Shown: positions 16,898 through 26,521 of the stretch, one piece after another
Numbering within the stretch: the first letter of the stretch is position 1
Layout: every line of letters starts with the position of its first letter
Assembly: GCA_023715865.1 (NCBI GenBank)
Contig: JAMBOW010000001.1
Coordinates: 2,046,001 to 2,110,000 of the forward strand
Length of the DNA stretch: 64,000 bases
Reading direction: 5' to 3'
DNA from: Neobacillus mesonae
GTDB taxonomy: Bacteria > Bacillota > Bacilli > Paenibacillales > Paenibacillaceae
Notes under the pieces: generated by a model
Seen by the model: only the letters and a program-made list of their open reading frames with translations
The model's database searches: none
Told to the model about the DNA's origin: nothing
Made by a program: the position numbers and the translations under genes

Positions 16898-16947
16898 AAA
16901 AAAGACAGTGGTCATTTGCAATTGTGCAAAAAACCACTGTCTTTTTT
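16898..16947. terminator. Nested bidirectional terminator
   Basis: A 15-bp perfect stem (16898-16912 with 16933-16947), A-rich then T-rich, encloses a loop that holds a second palindrome (TTTGCA-ATTG-TGCAAA). The whole can fold as one long hairpin. It ends the gene at 16980-17399. Confidence 0.8.
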
Positions 16948-16979
16948 CCAAAGTCTTTACATGCGTATGTATTCGTTCC

Positions 16980-17399
16980 TTACCAAGGATTAACCATGAT
17001 CCATAGCATAGCGAGCAGCAGTACAGCCAGAATAATGCTGAATGTACGAAGCTTGCTTTTTTCGCTGCTAATATCACGCTTCTCTTGAATTCCTGCAATA
17101 CCGAGGCGAAGGGATTTACCCATAATTCCCGCAATAGCCAGCATCGCCAGAAAAATAACTACGACTACAATCATCCAGGAAACGGCATAATCTCCTTGGG
17201 ACATGATATATCCGCCTGATAACAATTGAATAATCAAGCCGTACTGAGCGACACGGTTAAATGTTCTTACGGCAGAAATACTGCCCTCCTGTGCAGGTGC
17301 TGACAACTTGCCGATGGCCGAAACAACGAACGGAAGCAACAAATAGAAGCCAACAGAAACTGCTCCAAGAATGTGTACAAAGTACATGATAGAACCCAT
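16980..17399 (-). CDS. Four-helix membrane protein of unknown function
   Basis: This protein of about 139 residues has four hydrophobic segments, at about residues 3-28, 47-65, 70-90 and 115-135. A short basic loop GKSLRLGIAGIQEKR lies between the third and fourth. I do not recognise the family. The layout, with His8 (YFVHILGAV) in the first helix, is reminiscent of small heme- or copper-resistance-type membrane proteins, but this is not firm. The start ATG at 17399 has AGGAG 13 nt upstream, which is long. An upstream ATG at 17486 in the same frame would add 29 hydrophobic residues, so the start is uncertain. It is monocistronic, with a terminator at 16898-16947. Confidence 0.65.
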   Translation of the reverse strand: MGSIMYFVHILGAVSVGFYLLLPFVVSAIGKLSAPAQEGSISAVRTFNRVAQYGLIIQLLSGGYIMSQGDYAVSWMIVVVVIFLAMLAIAGIMGKSLRLGIAGIQEKRDISSEKSKLRTFSIILAVLLLAMLWIMVNPW

Positions 17400-17554
17400 A
17401 TTCAGTCCATTTCTCCTTTCAGCATAATGTAGAAACAATATCATCATATTACCCATAAGAATAATACCGTAATCAGTCCATTCCACTATGGAATTCGTCC
17501 AAATACAGTATGCTTACACTATACCAAATTATACTAGATTCATAGGGTTAAAGA

Positions 17555-17589
17555 AAAGGAAACCCTTCAGTATTTGAAGAGTTTCCTTT
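17555..17589 (-). terminator. Terminator of the citZ-icd-mdh operon
   Basis: A long stem AAAGGAAAC-CTTCA / TGAAG-GTTTCCTTT with one mismatch is followed on the minus strand by TTTTCTTT. It lies about 40 bp after the mdh stop. Confidence 0.8.
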
Positions 17590-17626
17590 CATAATTCACT
17601 GATTATTCATATTCTAATACGGATGC

Positions 17627-18568
17627 TCAGAGATTGATCACAGCAATTACGTTCCGTACTGATTCAGCCGATTTATCAAGGGTGGCTTTCTCATCCTGCG
17701 TGAGGTCGAGTTCGAACACTTTCTCGATCCCGTTACCGCCAAGAATGGTTGGTACACCAAGGAATAAATCGTTATACCCATACTCTCCCTCTAGATAGGC
17801 AATGACAGGGATAATGCGTTTTTTGTCCTTCAAAATCGCTTCTGCCATTTGAACAAGAGAAGCAGCCGGCGCGTAATAGGCACTGCCGTTACCGAGCAGA
17901 TTGACAATCTCACCGCCGCCTACACGAGTACGCTGTACAATCGCTTCAATCCGATCCTGTGGAATAAGGGTATCAATCGGAATTCCGCCAACGCTGGAAT
18001 AGCGAACGAGCGGAACCATGTCATCCCCATGACCTCCCAGTACGAATCCCCTCACGTCTTCGACAGACACGTTCAGCTCTTGAGCAATAAATGTGCAATA
18101 ACGAGCCGTATCCAGAACGCCGGACTGACCAATAACACGGTTCTTAGGGAAACCAAGCGTCTGATATGCCGCATAAGTCATAGCATCAACCGGATTGCTC
18201 AAGATAATAACGATCGAATCCGGGCAATACTTTTTAACATTCTCACAGACGGATTTAACGATGCCTGCATTCGTGTTCACAAGATCATCACGGCTCATGC
18301 CCGGTTTGCGGGCAATCCCTGCAGTAATGATGACGATATCCGATCCTTGTGCATCTTCGTAGCTGGAGGTACCGATAATGTTGCTGTCAAAGCCTTGCAC
18401 AGGGCTGGCTTCCAGCATATCAAGCGCTTTACCTTTTGTTGGATTCTCAAGCTGTGGAATATCAACAAGCACAACATCGCCTAGTTCTTTTTGAGCCAAC
18501 ATAAGTGCCGTTGTGGCACCGGTAAAACCGGCGCCGACGACGGTGATTTTTTTACGCTGAATGGTCAC
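17627..18568 (-). CDS. mdh: Malate dehydrogenase
   Basis: This 313-residue NAD-dependent malate dehydrogenase of the LDH-like (MDH-III) type interconverts malate and oxaloacetate in the TCA cycle. The Rossmann motif GAGFTGATT is at about 12-20. Substrate-binding arginines are in the RKPGMSR loop, whose arginine favours malate over lactate. The catalytic His is in GGHGDDMVP and Asp-Arg are in the ILDTAR-like stretch ([14 protein letters not shown]). It lies 15 bp after icd and is the last gene of citZ-icd-mdh, as in B. subtilis. The start has a reasonable ribosome-binding site (GGGGAGAG). Confidence 0.96.
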   Translation of the reverse strand: MTIQRKKITVVGAGFTGATTALMLAQKELGDVVLVDIPQLENPTKGKALDMLEASPVQGFDSNIIGTSSYEDAQGSDIVIITAGIARKPGMSRDDLVNTNAGIVKSVCENVKKYCPDSIVIILSNPVDAMTYAAYQTLGFPKNRVIGQSGVLDTARYCTFIAQELNVSVEDVRGFVLGGHGDDMVPLVRYSSVGGIPIDTLIPQDRIEAIVQRTRVGGGEIVNLLGNGSAYYAPAASLVQMAEAILKDKKRIIPVIAYLEGEYGYNDLFLGVPTILGGNGIEKVFELDLTQDEKATLDKSAESVRNVIAVINL

Positions 18569-18583
18569 GGTAGCCTCTCTCCC

Positions 18584-19879
18584 CTACAGGTTTTTGATAA
18601 TTTCGTCTGCGAACTCCGAACATTTCACTTCTTTAGCACCTTCCATCAGGCGAGCGAAGTCGTAAGTTACCGTTTTGTTATTAATGGATGTTTCCATCCC
18701 TTTATAAATGAGGTCAGCAGCTTCCTGCCATCCCAAATGCTCAAGCAGCATAACGCCGGACAAAATAACAGAACCAGGATTCACGACATCTTTGTCAGCA
18801 TATTTTGGAGCTGTACCATGTGTTGCTTCAAAGATCGCATGACCTGTTACGTAGTTAATGTTTGCTCCCGGAGCGATACCAATACCGCCGACTTGTGCAG
18901 CGAGGGCATCGGACAAGTAGTCACCATTCAGGTTAAGAGTAGCAATCACATCAAATTCTGCCGGACGAGTAAGGACTTGTTGAAGAGCAATATCCGCAAT
19001 GGCATCCTTGATGATAATCTTGCCTGCATCTTCTGCTGCTTTTTGAGCGGCATTCGCTGCATCTGTACCCTCTTTTTCTTTAATTTCATCATATTGTGCC
19101 CAAGTGAACACTTTATCGCCGAATTCAGCTTCAGCGACTTCGTAGCCCCAGTTTTTAAAGGCACCTTCTGTAAATTTCATGATGTTTCCTTTGTGTACCA
19201 AAGTTACACTCTTACGACCATGAGTAATCGCATATTCTACAGCGGCACGCACAAGACGTTTGGAACCTTCAGAAGATACTGGCTTAATACCGATACCAGA
19301 AGTTTCAGGGAAGCGGATTTTGTTCGCGCCCATTTCCTGCTGCAGGAACTGAATTACTTTCTTCACTTCCTCGGAACCTTCCTTGTACTCGATTCCTGCG
19401 TAGATGTCTTCGGTGTTCTCACGGAAGATAACCATATCTACAAGATCAGGACGTTTAACTGGAGAAGGAACTCCGTCGAAGTAACGAACAGGACGCAAGC
19501 ATACATACAGATCCAACTCTTGACGAAGAGCAACGTTCAGGGAACGGATACCGCCGCCGATTGGTGTAGTAAGTGGTCCTTTGATTGCTACGATATATTC
19601 ACGGATCGCTTCCAGCGTATCTGCAGGCAGCCATTCTCCGTATGTATTGAACGCTTTTTCACCAGCGAAAACTTCGTACCAAGCGATTTTTTTCTCGCCG
19701 TTATATGCTTTATCAACAGCAGCATCCAGGACGCGTTTGGAAGCTTTCCAGATATCACGGCCTGTCCCGTCACCCTCGATGAAAGGAATAATCGGATTAT
19801 TAGGCACCTGAAGAGCACCATTGTCGATTGTAATTTTTTCGCCCTCGGTTGGTAGTGCGAATTTTTCAAAGTTCGGCAT
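18584..19879 (-). CDS. icd: Isocitrate dehydrogenase (NADP+)
   Basis: This 431-residue enzyme of the bacterial homodimeric NADP-IDH type converts isocitrate to 2-oxoglutarate. Visible hallmarks are the substrate-binding [20 protein letters not shown] region with its Ser and Arg residues, and the catalytic Tyr region in [15 protein letters not shown] Lys lies in [14 protein letters not shown], and the NADP-binding stretch is [10 protein letters not shown]. Length is close to B. subtilis Icd (423). AAGGAGG precedes the ATG at 19879. It lies between citZ (153 bp upstream) and mdh. The upstream gap contains an interleaved inverted-repeat structure (19932-19975). Confidence 0.96.
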   Translation of the reverse strand: MPNFEKFALPTEGEKITIDNGALQVPNNPIIPFIEGDGTGRDIWKASKRVLDAAVDKAYNGEKKIAWYEVFAGEKAFNTYGEWLPADTLEAIREYIVAIKGPLTTPIGGGIRSLNVALRQELDLYVCLRPVRYFDGVPSPVKRPDLVDMVIFRENTEDIYAGIEYKEGSEEVKKVIQFLQQEMGANKIRFPETSGIGIKPVSSEGSKRLVRAAVEYAITHGRKSVTLVHKGNIMKFTEGAFKNWGYEVAEAEFGDKVFTWAQYDEIKEKEGTDAANAAQKAAEDAGKIIIKDAIADIALQQVLTRPAEFDVIATLNLNGDYLSDALAAQVGGIGIAPGANINYVTGHAIFEATHGTAPKYADKDVVNPGSVILSGVMLLEHLGWQEAADLIYKGMETSINNKTVTYDFARLMEGAKEVKCSEFADEIIKNL

Positions 19880-19931
19880 TGTAAATTTCCTCCTTAATTA
19901 TTAGCTGTCTGTTTGTTAAACGATGAGCATG

Positions 19932-19975
19932 GCAGGGCCTTGGATACAGGATTTAACCCACCCTGCGATCCAAGG
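19932..19975 (-). repeat. Interleaved inverted repeats in the citZ-icd gap
   Basis: On the minus strand, an 8-bp pair CCTTGGAT/ATCCAAGG (19968-19975 with 19938-19945) and a 6-bp pair GCAGGG/CCCTGC (19961-19966 with 19932-19937) alternate in the order A-B-A'-B'. That topology is either a pseudoknot or two mutually exclusive hairpins. It lies about 50-95 bp upstream of the icd start in the transcript. No T-run follows, so it is not a simple terminator. Confidence 0.5.
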
Positions 19976-20032
19976 AAGCCTCACTCTATTATACATATAT
20001 CTTAATTAAAAACCCTAGTGGATCTATCAAAA

Positions 20033-21145
20033 TTATCGATTTTCAATTGAGACGTACTTTTGATGAGTAGGTCCTGTATATTCTGCGCGAGGACGGATGA
20101 TGCGGTTGTCCGCCAGCTGCTCAAGAATATGTGATGCCCATCCGGATACACGGCTGATCGCAAAAATTGGAGTGAACAGCTCACTTGGAATACCCAGCTG
20201 TGTGTAAACTGAAGCGGAATAGAAATCGACATTCGGCTTAAGACCTTTTTGACCTGTAATCAGTTCCTCGATGCGGACAGACATCTCATACAGCTCTGTA
20301 TTTTCATTTTGCTCACCGAGCTCACGAGACATCTTTTGAAGATGCTTGGCACGAGGGTCACCGTTCTTATACACTCGGTGTCCAAAGCCCATAATTTTCT
20401 CGCGATTGTCAAGCTTCTCCTGGATGTATGACTCAAGCTTATCTTGTGATCCGATCTCATCCAGCATTTTCATTACTGCTTCATTTGCACCGCCATGGAG
20501 TGGTCCTTTCAGTGCTCCGATCGCAGAAGTTATACCAGAGTAGATGTCGGAAAGTGTAGCTACGGTTACTCGAGCAGCAAAAGTTGATGCATTCAGCTCA
20601 TGATCTGCATGCAGCACAAGTGCTTGATCCAAAGCTTTGACCGCTGTTTCGCTAGGCTCTTCACCTGTCAACATATACAGGAAGTTCTCTGCAATGGAAA
20701 CACCTTGCTTCGGAGCAATCGGCTCTTTGCCTTCACGAATACGGGCAATCGCTGCGACAATTGTCGGCAGCTGAGCCTGAAGCTTAACCGCTTTTTTCTC
20801 ATTTGCTTCCTGAGAGCTGTCCTCTGCAAGCTCATCATACAATGCAAGTGCTGAAACAGCTGAACGCAAAGCAGCCATTGTATTCAGATCACGCGGATAA
20901 AGTTTGATTTGTGCAATAAGCTCATCCGGGATCGGCGCGTATTCGCTGAGGCTGTCATTCAGTTGATCCAATTCTGTTTTGTTAGGGAGCTTTCCAAACC
21001 ACAGCAAGTAAGCAACTTCTTCAAAGCTGGCGTTCGCAGCGAGGTCATCGATATCATAACCACGATATGTAAGGACGCCATCCACAATGGAGCTGATTGA
21101 AGAAGTGGCTGCAACGATACCTTCGAGGCCTTTAGTAGCTGTCAT
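20033..21145 (-). CDS. citZ: Citrate synthase
   Basis: This 370-residue enzyme condenses acetyl-CoA and oxaloacetate to citrate. Catalytic-region motifs are present: His in LHADHELNAST, the CoA-binding and catalytic His in MGFGHRVYKNGDPRA, and the PNVDFYSA segment containing the catalytic Asp. GPLHGGANEAV is also typical. Length matches B. subtilis CitZ (372). I prefer the ATG at 21145 (MTATKGLEG), with AGGAG 11 nt upstream; the ATG at 21154 is only 2 nt from the Shine-Dalgarno sequence. It is the first gene of citZ-icd-mdh. A palindrome at 21235-21248 lies upstream and may be an operator. Confidence 0.95.
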   Translation of the reverse strand: MTATKGLEGIVAATSSISSIVDGVLTYRGYDIDDLAANASFEEVAYLLWFGKLPNKTELDQLNDSLSEYAPIPDELIAQIKLYPRDLNTMAALRSAVSALALYDELAEDSSQEANEKKAVKLQAQLPTIVAAIARIREGKEPIAPKQGVSIAENFLYMLTGEEPSETAVKALDQALVLHADHELNASTFAARVTVATLSDIYSGITSAIGALKGPLHGGANEAVMKMLDEIGSQDKLESYIQEKLDNREKIMGFGHRVYKNGDPRAKHLQKMSRELGEQNENTELYEMSVRIEELITGQKGLKPNVDFYSASVYTQLGIPSELFTPIFAISRVSGWASHILEQLADNRIIRPRAEYTGPTHQKYVSIENR

Positions 21146-21234
21146 CTTTAACATCTCTCCTTTTATTTCATATTCTTACAACATTTTAAATGAAAACATT
21201 TACATTATTAAAAATTAGAAAATAAAACCAGTAA

Positions 21235-21248
21235 ACCATACATATGGT
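21235..21248. promoter_or_regulatory. Palindrome in the citZ upstream region
   Basis: ACCATACATATGGT is a near-perfect palindrome flanked on both sides by GTAA(AC) direct repeats, about 90 bp upstream of the citZ start. It could be an operator (inference only). In the rest of this 315-bp gap (21146-21460) I see only the fxsA terminator and no clear promoter hexamers. Confidence 0.3.
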
Positions 21249-21425
21249 GTAAACAACTTTCTTGATTCATCATACTGGATTTTGTCGTTCATGTGAACAT
21301 TTTGGAGGTTACTTAGGGCATCAAAGTTTTTTTTCAATATCATAAAGTATTTTTTGTAATCACTTTCATTGACATTTAGAATGCCATGTGTGCACAATTT
21401 TAGACTGCTTTTTCCTCACAATAAA

Positions 21426-21457
21426 AAACAGAAAGAAGTCACAGCTTCTTTCTGTTT
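21426..21457 (-). terminator. Putative terminator hairpin between citZ and fxsA
   Basis: A perfect 13-bp stem AAACAGAAAGAAG/CTTCTTTCTGTTT has a 6-nt loop and is followed on the minus strand by T residues. It lies immediately before the fxsA stop region, so it would end minus-strand transcripts arriving from fxsA's 3' side. Confidence 0.75.
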
Positions 21458-21460
21458 CGT

Positions 21461-21856
21461 TTAAAAACGTTTATGAAACGTAATTTTGCCATCCTTCATC
21501 TTCTTCTCAATCCACTTCAATAAGAACAGCCGATAGATCGGTCTCGTCAGTGGGAACACAAGCGTGAAGCCAATAATATCCGTTACAAAACCTGGTATGA
21601 TGAGAAGACTACCGCCGATAAAAACACACAAACCGTCCAGCATCTTTCTACCGGGCACCAATCCGTTTTGCATCTCATTTCTTGTATCTTGAAGCACCTT
21701 GCGGCCCTCGAATTGCATCATCGCCATTCCTATCAGCGAGGTAACCACAATGAGCAATAACGTGTATCCTGCACCGATCTGTTCACTGACCCAAATGAAT
21801 CCGAACAGTTCCACGGCGGGAATGAGCAGCAACAGCGCCCATCTCCAATTTCGCAT
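21461..21856 (-). CDS. fxsA: FxsA family membrane protein
   Basis: This 131-residue cytoplasmic-membrane protein has the FxsA pattern. It has a hydrophobic first half with the conserved WVSEQIGAGYTLLLIVVTSLIG region and the short cytoplasmic GRKVLQDTRNEMQNG loop. Further helices follow, with LLIIPGFVTDIIGF and a basic tail ending HKRF. E. coli FxsA affects phage T7 exclusion when overproduced; the native role is unknown. The start ATG at 21856 has GGGAG about 10 nt upstream. It is 7 bp from the thioesterase gene and both follow pyk. B. subtilis has the same neighbourhood. Confidence 0.85.
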   Translation of the reverse strand: MRNWRWALLLLIPAVELFGFIWVSEQIGAGYTLLLIVVTSLIGMAMMQFEGRKVLQDTRNEMQNGLVPGRKMLDGLCVFIGGSLLIIPGFVTDIIGFTLVFPLTRPIYRLFLLKWIEKKMKDGKITFHKRF

Positions 21857-21863
21857 GTACGGT

Positions 21864-22382
21864 TTACTCCCTTCCAATTGACAAAGCTCTCTTTAATGCA
21901 TCGTACAGGTTTGGAAAGCTTTTATCAAGCCTGACGGGTTTGATGTCTTTATTTACCCACACATGCTGTGTAGATCCGCTAACAAGCAATTCTCCCGGCA
22001 AATCCTCTGCGAGCGTTACGGGTGATGCGACGCCTAGGGATTGAACTGAATCAGATTGAAGCGCATCATCTCTTCGCACTTGATATTCGTAGCTCAAGCG
22101 AACGCTGCTGAAATTATTTATACGCGTCCAGACGGTAATATAGTCGTCATATTTGGCAGGCTTTTTATACTTGAGATCAAGCCCAATCACCGGCAGAAGA
22201 ACGCCTTGCTCCTCCATGCTGCGGTAATTCAAGCCAAGACTTCGAATCATCTCTGTTCTGCCAATTTCAAACCAATTGACATAGTTAGCGTGGTAAACAA
22301 CTCCCATCTGGTCACTTTCCTGATATCGAACACGAAAGCTCGTTCCATACCATGATGTCTCTTCTTCCTGAGCCCTTACCAT
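21864..22382 (-). CDS. Acyl-CoA thioesterase, 4HBT hot-dog family (YbgC/FadM-like)
   Basis: This single-hot-dog protein of about 172 residues has the signature SDQMGVVYHANYVNWFEIGR. It contains the usual tyrosines and a Gln/Asp-type catalytic region of YbgC-like thioesterases. Such enzymes hydrolyse acyl-CoAs; the specificity is not readable. The start ATG at 22382 (MVRAQEEET) has AAGGTGAG about 5 nt upstream. Residues upstream of it in the same frame run through the pyk terminator and are not credible. It sits between pyk and fxsA, and is probably co-transcribed with fxsA. Confidence 0.85.
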   Translation of the reverse strand: MVRAQEEETSWYGTSFRVRYQESDQMGVVYHANYVNWFEIGRTEMIRSLGLNYRSMEEQGVLLPVIGLDLKYKKPAKYDDYITVWTRINNFSSVRLSYEYQVRRDDALQSDSVQSLGVASPVTLAEDLPGELLVSGSTQHVWVNKDIKPVRLDKSFPNLYDALKRALSIGRE

Positions 22383-22421
22383 ATTTCTCACCTTTTTCAT
22401 TTCAAGTGTACTTGTGAAAAA

Positions 22422-22448
22422 AGCAATGGGACAAGTTGTCCCATTGCT
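22422..22448 (-). terminator. Terminator of pyk
   Basis: A 13-bp palindrome, AGCAATGGGACAA with TTGTCCCATTGCT, is followed on the minus strand by six T residues. It lies about 45 bp after the pyk stop. Confidence 0.8.
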
Positions 22449-22494
22449 CTTAACCAAAAATCTATATTTTTCGCGATTACGAAATCAGGATCAA

Positions 22495-23913
22495 TTAGTT
22501 GATGTGATCAATTTTGATCAGATTTGTAGATCCGGAGCGTCCGAGTGGAATTCCCGCTGTAATGACAACCAGATCTCCTTCTTGAACGATACCTGATTTT
22601 TTGCCGCCTTCTACTGCATTATCAAACAGTCCGTCAGTTGTGTCGCAAGGAACGCCCTTCACAGGTGTTACGCCCCATGTCAATGCCAATTTACGCATTG
22701 TACGGTCTTCGTTCGTTACAGCCACGATCGGAGCTTCTGGACGATATTTGGAAACCATACGAGCTGTATATCCAGATTCTGTGGAAGTAAGGATTGCTTT
22801 GGCATGCAGTTCAAATGCGCTGATTGCAACCGATTGGCTGATTGCTTCAGTAACTGTTGTTTCTTGAGCAATCCGTTGTCTCTTGTAAAGTTCACGGTAG
22901 TTAAGTGCAGACTCTGCTTTTTCAGCGATACGAGCCATTGTCAGCACAGATTCTACAGGATATTTACCAGCAGCTGTTTCTCCGGACAACATGATAGCAT
23001 CCGTTCCGTCGAAGATTGCATTGGCAACGTCACTTGCTTCCGCACGTGTAGGACGCGGGTTGCGCTGCATGGAATCCAGCATTTGAGTTGCTGTAATTAC
23101 CGGTTTGCCTGCAAGGTTACATTTTTCGATCATGCGTTTTTGTACGATCGGCACATCTTCAGCTGGAATTTCAACACCAAGGTCACCGCGAGCAACCATA
23201 AGGCCGTCAGAAACTTCGAGAATTTCATCCAGATTATCAACGCCTTCTTGGTTCTCAATTTTAGAAATGATATGAATGTGTCCTGCATTATGCTTCTCAA
23301 GCAGTTCACGAATTTCTAATACGTCGCTTGCTTTACGAACGAAGGAAGCCGCAATAAAATCGATGCCTTGTTCAATTCCAAAGATGATATCGTTAGCGTC
23401 TTTTTCGGTAATACCCGGAAGAGAGATCGCAACTCCAGGAACGTTAACACCTTTCTTGCTCTTAATGGTGCCGCCGTTAACGATACGGCATTTAATTTCC
23501 GTTCCGCTTACTTCCTCTACTGTCAAACCGATCAGACCATCGTCAATCAAAATCGTTGATCCTGGGGACACATCTCCTGGCAAATCTTTGTATGTGATAG
23601 ACAAACGTTCTTTATTGCCAAGGATTTCTTCTGTCGTAAGGGTAATATACTCATCTTGAACCAATTCGATAGGCTCAACTTCAAGCTTGCCTGTACGAAT
23701 CTCAGGACCTTTCGTATCCAGCAGAATAGCAACTGTCTTGTTCAATTCTTCGCCGGCTTCACGAATAGTTTTGATTCGACCGCCATGCTCCTCAAAGTCA
23801 CCGTGGGAGAAGTTCAAGCGTGCTACGTTCATACCCGCCATGATCAATTTTTTTGTGTTCTCCAACGATTCACTGGAAGGACCAATAGTACATACAATTT
23901 TAGTTTTGCGCAT
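22495..23913 (-). CDS. pyk: Pyruvate kinase
   Basis: This 472-residue glycolytic enzyme converts PEP and ADP to pyruvate and ATP. Motifs seen are CTIGPSS at the N-terminus, the substrate/K+-binding [10 protein letters not shown], the catalytic-Lys region [26 protein letters not shown] for metal binding, and the effector-domain GRSGSTN end. It stops at about residue 472 and lacks the extra C-terminal PEP-utiliser-like domain of the 585-residue B. subtilis enzyme. The start used is ATG at 23913 ([12 protein letters not shown]), with GGAGG about 11 nt upstream. In B. subtilis pfkA lies immediately upstream; here only 96 bp separate pyk from accA. Confidence 0.95.
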   Translation of the reverse strand: MRKTKIVCTIGPSSESLENTKKLIMAGMNVARLNFSHGDFEEHGGRIKTIREAGEELNKTVAILLDTKGPEIRTGKLEVEPIELVQDEYITLTTEEILGNKERLSITYKDLPGDVSPGSTILIDDGLIGLTVEEVSGTEIKCRIVNGGTIKSKKGVNVPGVAISLPGITEKDANDIIFGIEQGIDFIAASFVRKASDVLEIRELLEKHNAGHIHIISKIENQEGVDNLDEILEVSDGLMVARGDLGVEIPAEDVPIVQKRMIEKCNLAGKPVITATQMLDSMQRNPRPTRAEASDVANAIFDGTDAIMLSGETAAGKYPVESVLTMARIAEKAESALNYRELYKRQRIAQETTVTEAISQSVAISAFELHAKAILTSTESGYTARMVSKYRPEAPIVAVTNEDRTMRKLALTWGVTPVKGVPCDTTDGLFDNAVEGGKKSGIVQEGDLVVITAGIPLGRSGSTNLIKIDHIN

Positions 23914-24009
23914 TTTTCTAGTTTCCTCCGTTTTCAAAATCTCTCTTTATATATGTCTTTTCCAACAATTAAATCTACTACAAAATTCGCCATTTGTATA
24001 GGAACTTTG

Positions 24010-25038
24010 TCATATTTCTTCTTTGATTAAAGTAGAATCTTCCTCAATTAAAGCAGAATCTTCTACGAGAGTTTCCTTAACTGGGTTTTCCTGGAATTCA
24101 CCAATCTTACGGAATTTCTCATATCGATCCTGCCGCAGAGCCTCTCCATCCATTTCAGACAGCTCAGCAAGGTGCTTCTCAAGAGCCTCCTTGATAAAAG
24201 CAGCTGATGCTTCGTAATCAAGGTGCGCACCGCCTCGCGGCTCTGGAACAATCTCTTCGATGATTTCCATCTGCTTAAGGTCCTGTGCTGTAATCTTCAT
24301 AGCTTCAGCAGCCTGATCTGCTTTGGAAGCATCCTTCCACAGAATAGACGCAGCACCGTTAGGAGAAATAACCGAGTATATGGCATGCTCAAGCATGAGT
24401 ACACGGTTGCCGACAGCCATAGCAAGGGCTCCGCCGCTTCCTCCCTCACCGATAACTACACATATCACGGGCACAGACAGCTTGGCCATTTCTAGCAGGT
24501 TGCGAGCAATCGCTTCAGATTGACCGCGCTCCTCCGCCGTTTTGCCGGGATACGCACCTTTCGTATCTATGAAAGTAATAATGGGACGGCCAAACTTATT
24601 TGCCTGGTGCATAAGCCGCAGCGCTTTACGGAAACCTTCAGGGTGCGGGCTTCCAAAGAAGCGCGCAATGTTATCCTTGGTGTCTTTGCCTCGCTGCTGC
24701 CCTATGACAGTAACCGGCTTCCCGCTCAGCTTGGCCAATCCTCCAACAACAGCCAGATCATCACCGAATTGGCGATCACCATGAAGCTCCATGAAATCAG
24801 TAAATATAAGCGATATTAAATCAAGCGAAGTCGGCCGCTGCTGATGTCGAGCCAAATGCATTTTTTGAGGAGCTGTAATCGATGAATAGATCTCCTCTTC
24901 CAATTTAGCGTAACGTTCTTCAAGCCTGGCTACCTCTTCAGTAAAATCGATCCCTTTTTCAAGACCAAACTGCTGAAGCTCTTCAATTTTTTTGCGCATC
25001 TCAATAAGAGGCGCTTCATATGGCAACTCTCCCGCCAA
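24010..25038 (-). CDS. accA: Acetyl-CoA carboxylase carboxyltransferase subunit alpha
   Basis: This 342-residue subunit works with AccD to transfer carboxyl from biotin to acetyl-CoA, giving malonyl-CoA. The crotonase-fold hallmarks [19 protein letters not shown] and [20 protein letters not shown] are present. I place the start at TTG 25038, one base after the accD stop, with AGGAG 9 nt upstream. The tail beyond about residue 315 is acidic and carries a tandem 21-bp DNA repeat (ATTAAAGYAGAATCTTCYWC, two copies near 24025-24066), unlike most AccA proteins. accD and accA are translationally coupled. Confidence 0.95.
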   Translation of the reverse strand: MAGELPYEAPLIEMRKKIEELQQFGLEKGIDFTEEVARLEERYAKLEEEIYSSITAPQKMHLARHQQRPTSLDLISLIFTDFMELHGDRQFGDDLAVVGGLAKLSGKPVTVIGQQRGKDTKDNIARFFGSPHPEGFRKALRLMHQANKFGRPIITFIDTKGAYPGKTAEERGQSEAIARNLLEMAKLSVPVICVVIGEGGSGGALAMAVGNRVLMLEHAIYSVISPNGAASILWKDASKADQAAEAMKITAQDLKQMEIIEEIVPEPRGGAHLDYEASAAFIKEALEKHLAELSEMDGEALRQDRYEKFRKIGEFQENPVKETLVEDSALIEEDSTLIKEEI

Positions 25039-25039
25039 T

Positions 25040-25930
25040 TTAGACCTCTCCTTTCGCGCTGTGCATGTCAAGCAATTTGGCAAGCGTACTCCGCAATTCC
25101 TTCCGGTTTACGACCATATCCAGCTGTCCATGCTGCAGGTTGAACTCAGCGGTCTGGAAATCGTCAGGAAGCTTCTGGCGAATCGTCTGCTCAATAACAA
25201 TGCGGCCGGCAAAGCCGAAGATGGCTCCGGGTTCAGCAATGTTAATATCTCCGAGCATAGCAAAGCTAGCGGAAACGCCGCCTGTCGTCGGATCAGTGAT
25301 CACAGAAACGTACAATCCGCCCTGCTCATCATGTCTTGATAGAGCACTGCTTGTCTTCGCCATCTGCATAAGACTTAGAATACTTTCCTGCATACGAGCG
25401 CCGCCTGAAGTGGAGAAAATAATGATCGGCAGATTTTTCTCTGTAGCCTTCTCAATGGCGCGTGTGATCTTCTCACCTACTACCGATCCCATACTGCCTG
25501 TAAAAAAGTCGAAGCTCATCACGGCAACGACGACTGGATGACCATCAATGGTCCCTTCGCCGGTCACAACCGCGTCCTTCAGACCTGATTTCATCGTTTG
25601 CTGCTCGAGCTTTGTTTTATAACCTGGGAAATTTAAAGGGTCCACAGACACCATGTCCTGGTCATACTCAATAAACCCTTCATCAAGCGTCATTTCAATG
25701 CGCTCTCTTGCGTTTAAACGCATATGATGACCGCATGAAGGACAAACCTTCAAGTTTTTCTCCAGTTCCTTACTGTATTGTATTGTGCCGCACTTGCTGC
25801 ACTTGTTCATGAGTCCCTCAGGAATCTCACGTCTTGGCCGCTCCTCACCTTCAGGATGATCTGTGCGTGTTGCACGTTCTGAAGGAATGGTCGCGTACTT
25901 CCGTTTTTTCTGGAAAATATCTTTAAACAC
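25040..25930 (-). CDS. accD: Acetyl-CoA carboxylase carboxyltransferase subunit beta
   Basis: This 296-residue AccD has its N-terminal four-cysteine zinc ribbon (CSKCGTIQ and CPSCGHH, about residues 43-65), which binds zinc and mRNA/DNA in homologues. A crotonase-fold carboxyltransferase core follows, with [11 protein letters not shown] and [10 protein letters not shown] oxyanion-hole regions and [12 protein letters not shown]. The charged segment at about 20-35 ([14 protein letters not shown]) is variable in the family. Its stop is one base from the accA start codon, so the two subunits are made in step. It lies downstream of a short gene (26154-26342) and dnaE, the Bacillus arrangement. Confidence 0.95.
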   Translation of the reverse strand: MFKDIFQKKRKYATIPSERATRTDHPEGEERPRREIPEGLMNKCSKCGTIQYSKELEKNLKVCPSCGHHMRLNARERIEMTLDEGFIEYDQDMVSVDPLNFPGYKTKLEQQTMKSGLKDAVVTGEGTIDGHPVVVAVMSFDFFTGSMGSVVGEKITRAIEKATEKNLPIIIFSTSGGARMQESILSLMQMAKTSSALSRHDEQGGLYVSVITDPTTGGVSASFAMLGDINIAEPGAIFGFAGRIVIEQTIRQKLPDDFQTAEFNLQHGQLDMVVNRKELRSTLAKLLDMHSAKGEV

Positions 25931-26153
25931 AACTACACCTCTTCAGCCGTAAATTTGATGGCCCATGCAGTCAATTAACATTATCGACATAACATTGCGA
26001 AGCTAACATGAGCAGCTATAAAATGTGCCCTATAAGCAAAAAAAAGAGGAGACAGACACATGTGGGGAGTCGCTTCACTCTGTACAACCGTATCCCTTGT
26101 CCAATTTAGAATCTGGTCCTAAAAACAAGAATAGAACTCCACCGCTTTCAACA

Positions 26154-26342
26154 TTATGAATGCAAAATGGAATTCAGCACTTCCTGAACCTCTTCCAGCT
26201 CGCCGGAGGGAACGAGAATTTCAAACTGTTGCTTGGATAAACTGATGGGGCGGGCCTGTACTAAAAATCCTTCATCCGCAAGCCTAGTTTTAATTCTGTC
26301 AGCAATCTTTGCTGTCGGTGCAATATATATCACCGTCCACAT
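26154..26342 (-). CDS. Small conserved protein of unknown function (YtzJ-like position)
   Basis: This 62-residue protein runs MWTVIYIAPTAKIADRIKTR through to LNSILHS, with a beta-alpha-beta pattern and a charged helix. It resembles small putative signal-transduction proteins (DUF2007-like), whose members open with a similar strand and an A-x-x-I/L-x-x-x-L helix followed by ARPISLS. A GGGGG ribosome-binding site lies about 11 nt before the ATG. It occupies the place between dnaE and accD where B. subtilis also has a small gene. No function can be given. Confidence 0.7.
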   Translation of the reverse strand: MWTVIYIAPTAKIADRIKTRLADEGFLVQARPISLSKQQFEILVPSGELEEVQEVLNSILHS

Positions 26343-26521
26343 GCCATTGTACGCCCCCTAAGCCTCATGTTCAAAGCCCGTATAATGGGTTAATGATAAC
26401 ATAACTGACTTTTTTTCCGCAAGGAAAGGAAAGGAAGGCATGGGACGATTATAACCATAATGTTCCTATAATGCTTAATACCGTAACATTCGTTATCTCC
26501 ATATTAGCAGAATATAAACAT

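Noticed and set aside
18491..19855. A 454-codon open frame antisense to icd
   Set aside because: It lies entirely opposite the clear icd gene, has no recognisable domain and no ribosome-binding site. It arises from the codon usage of icd.
21215..21397. A 60-codon minus-strand frame in the citZ upstream region
   Set aside because: It has a TTG start without ribosome-binding site and no similarity to known leaders; treated as non-coding.
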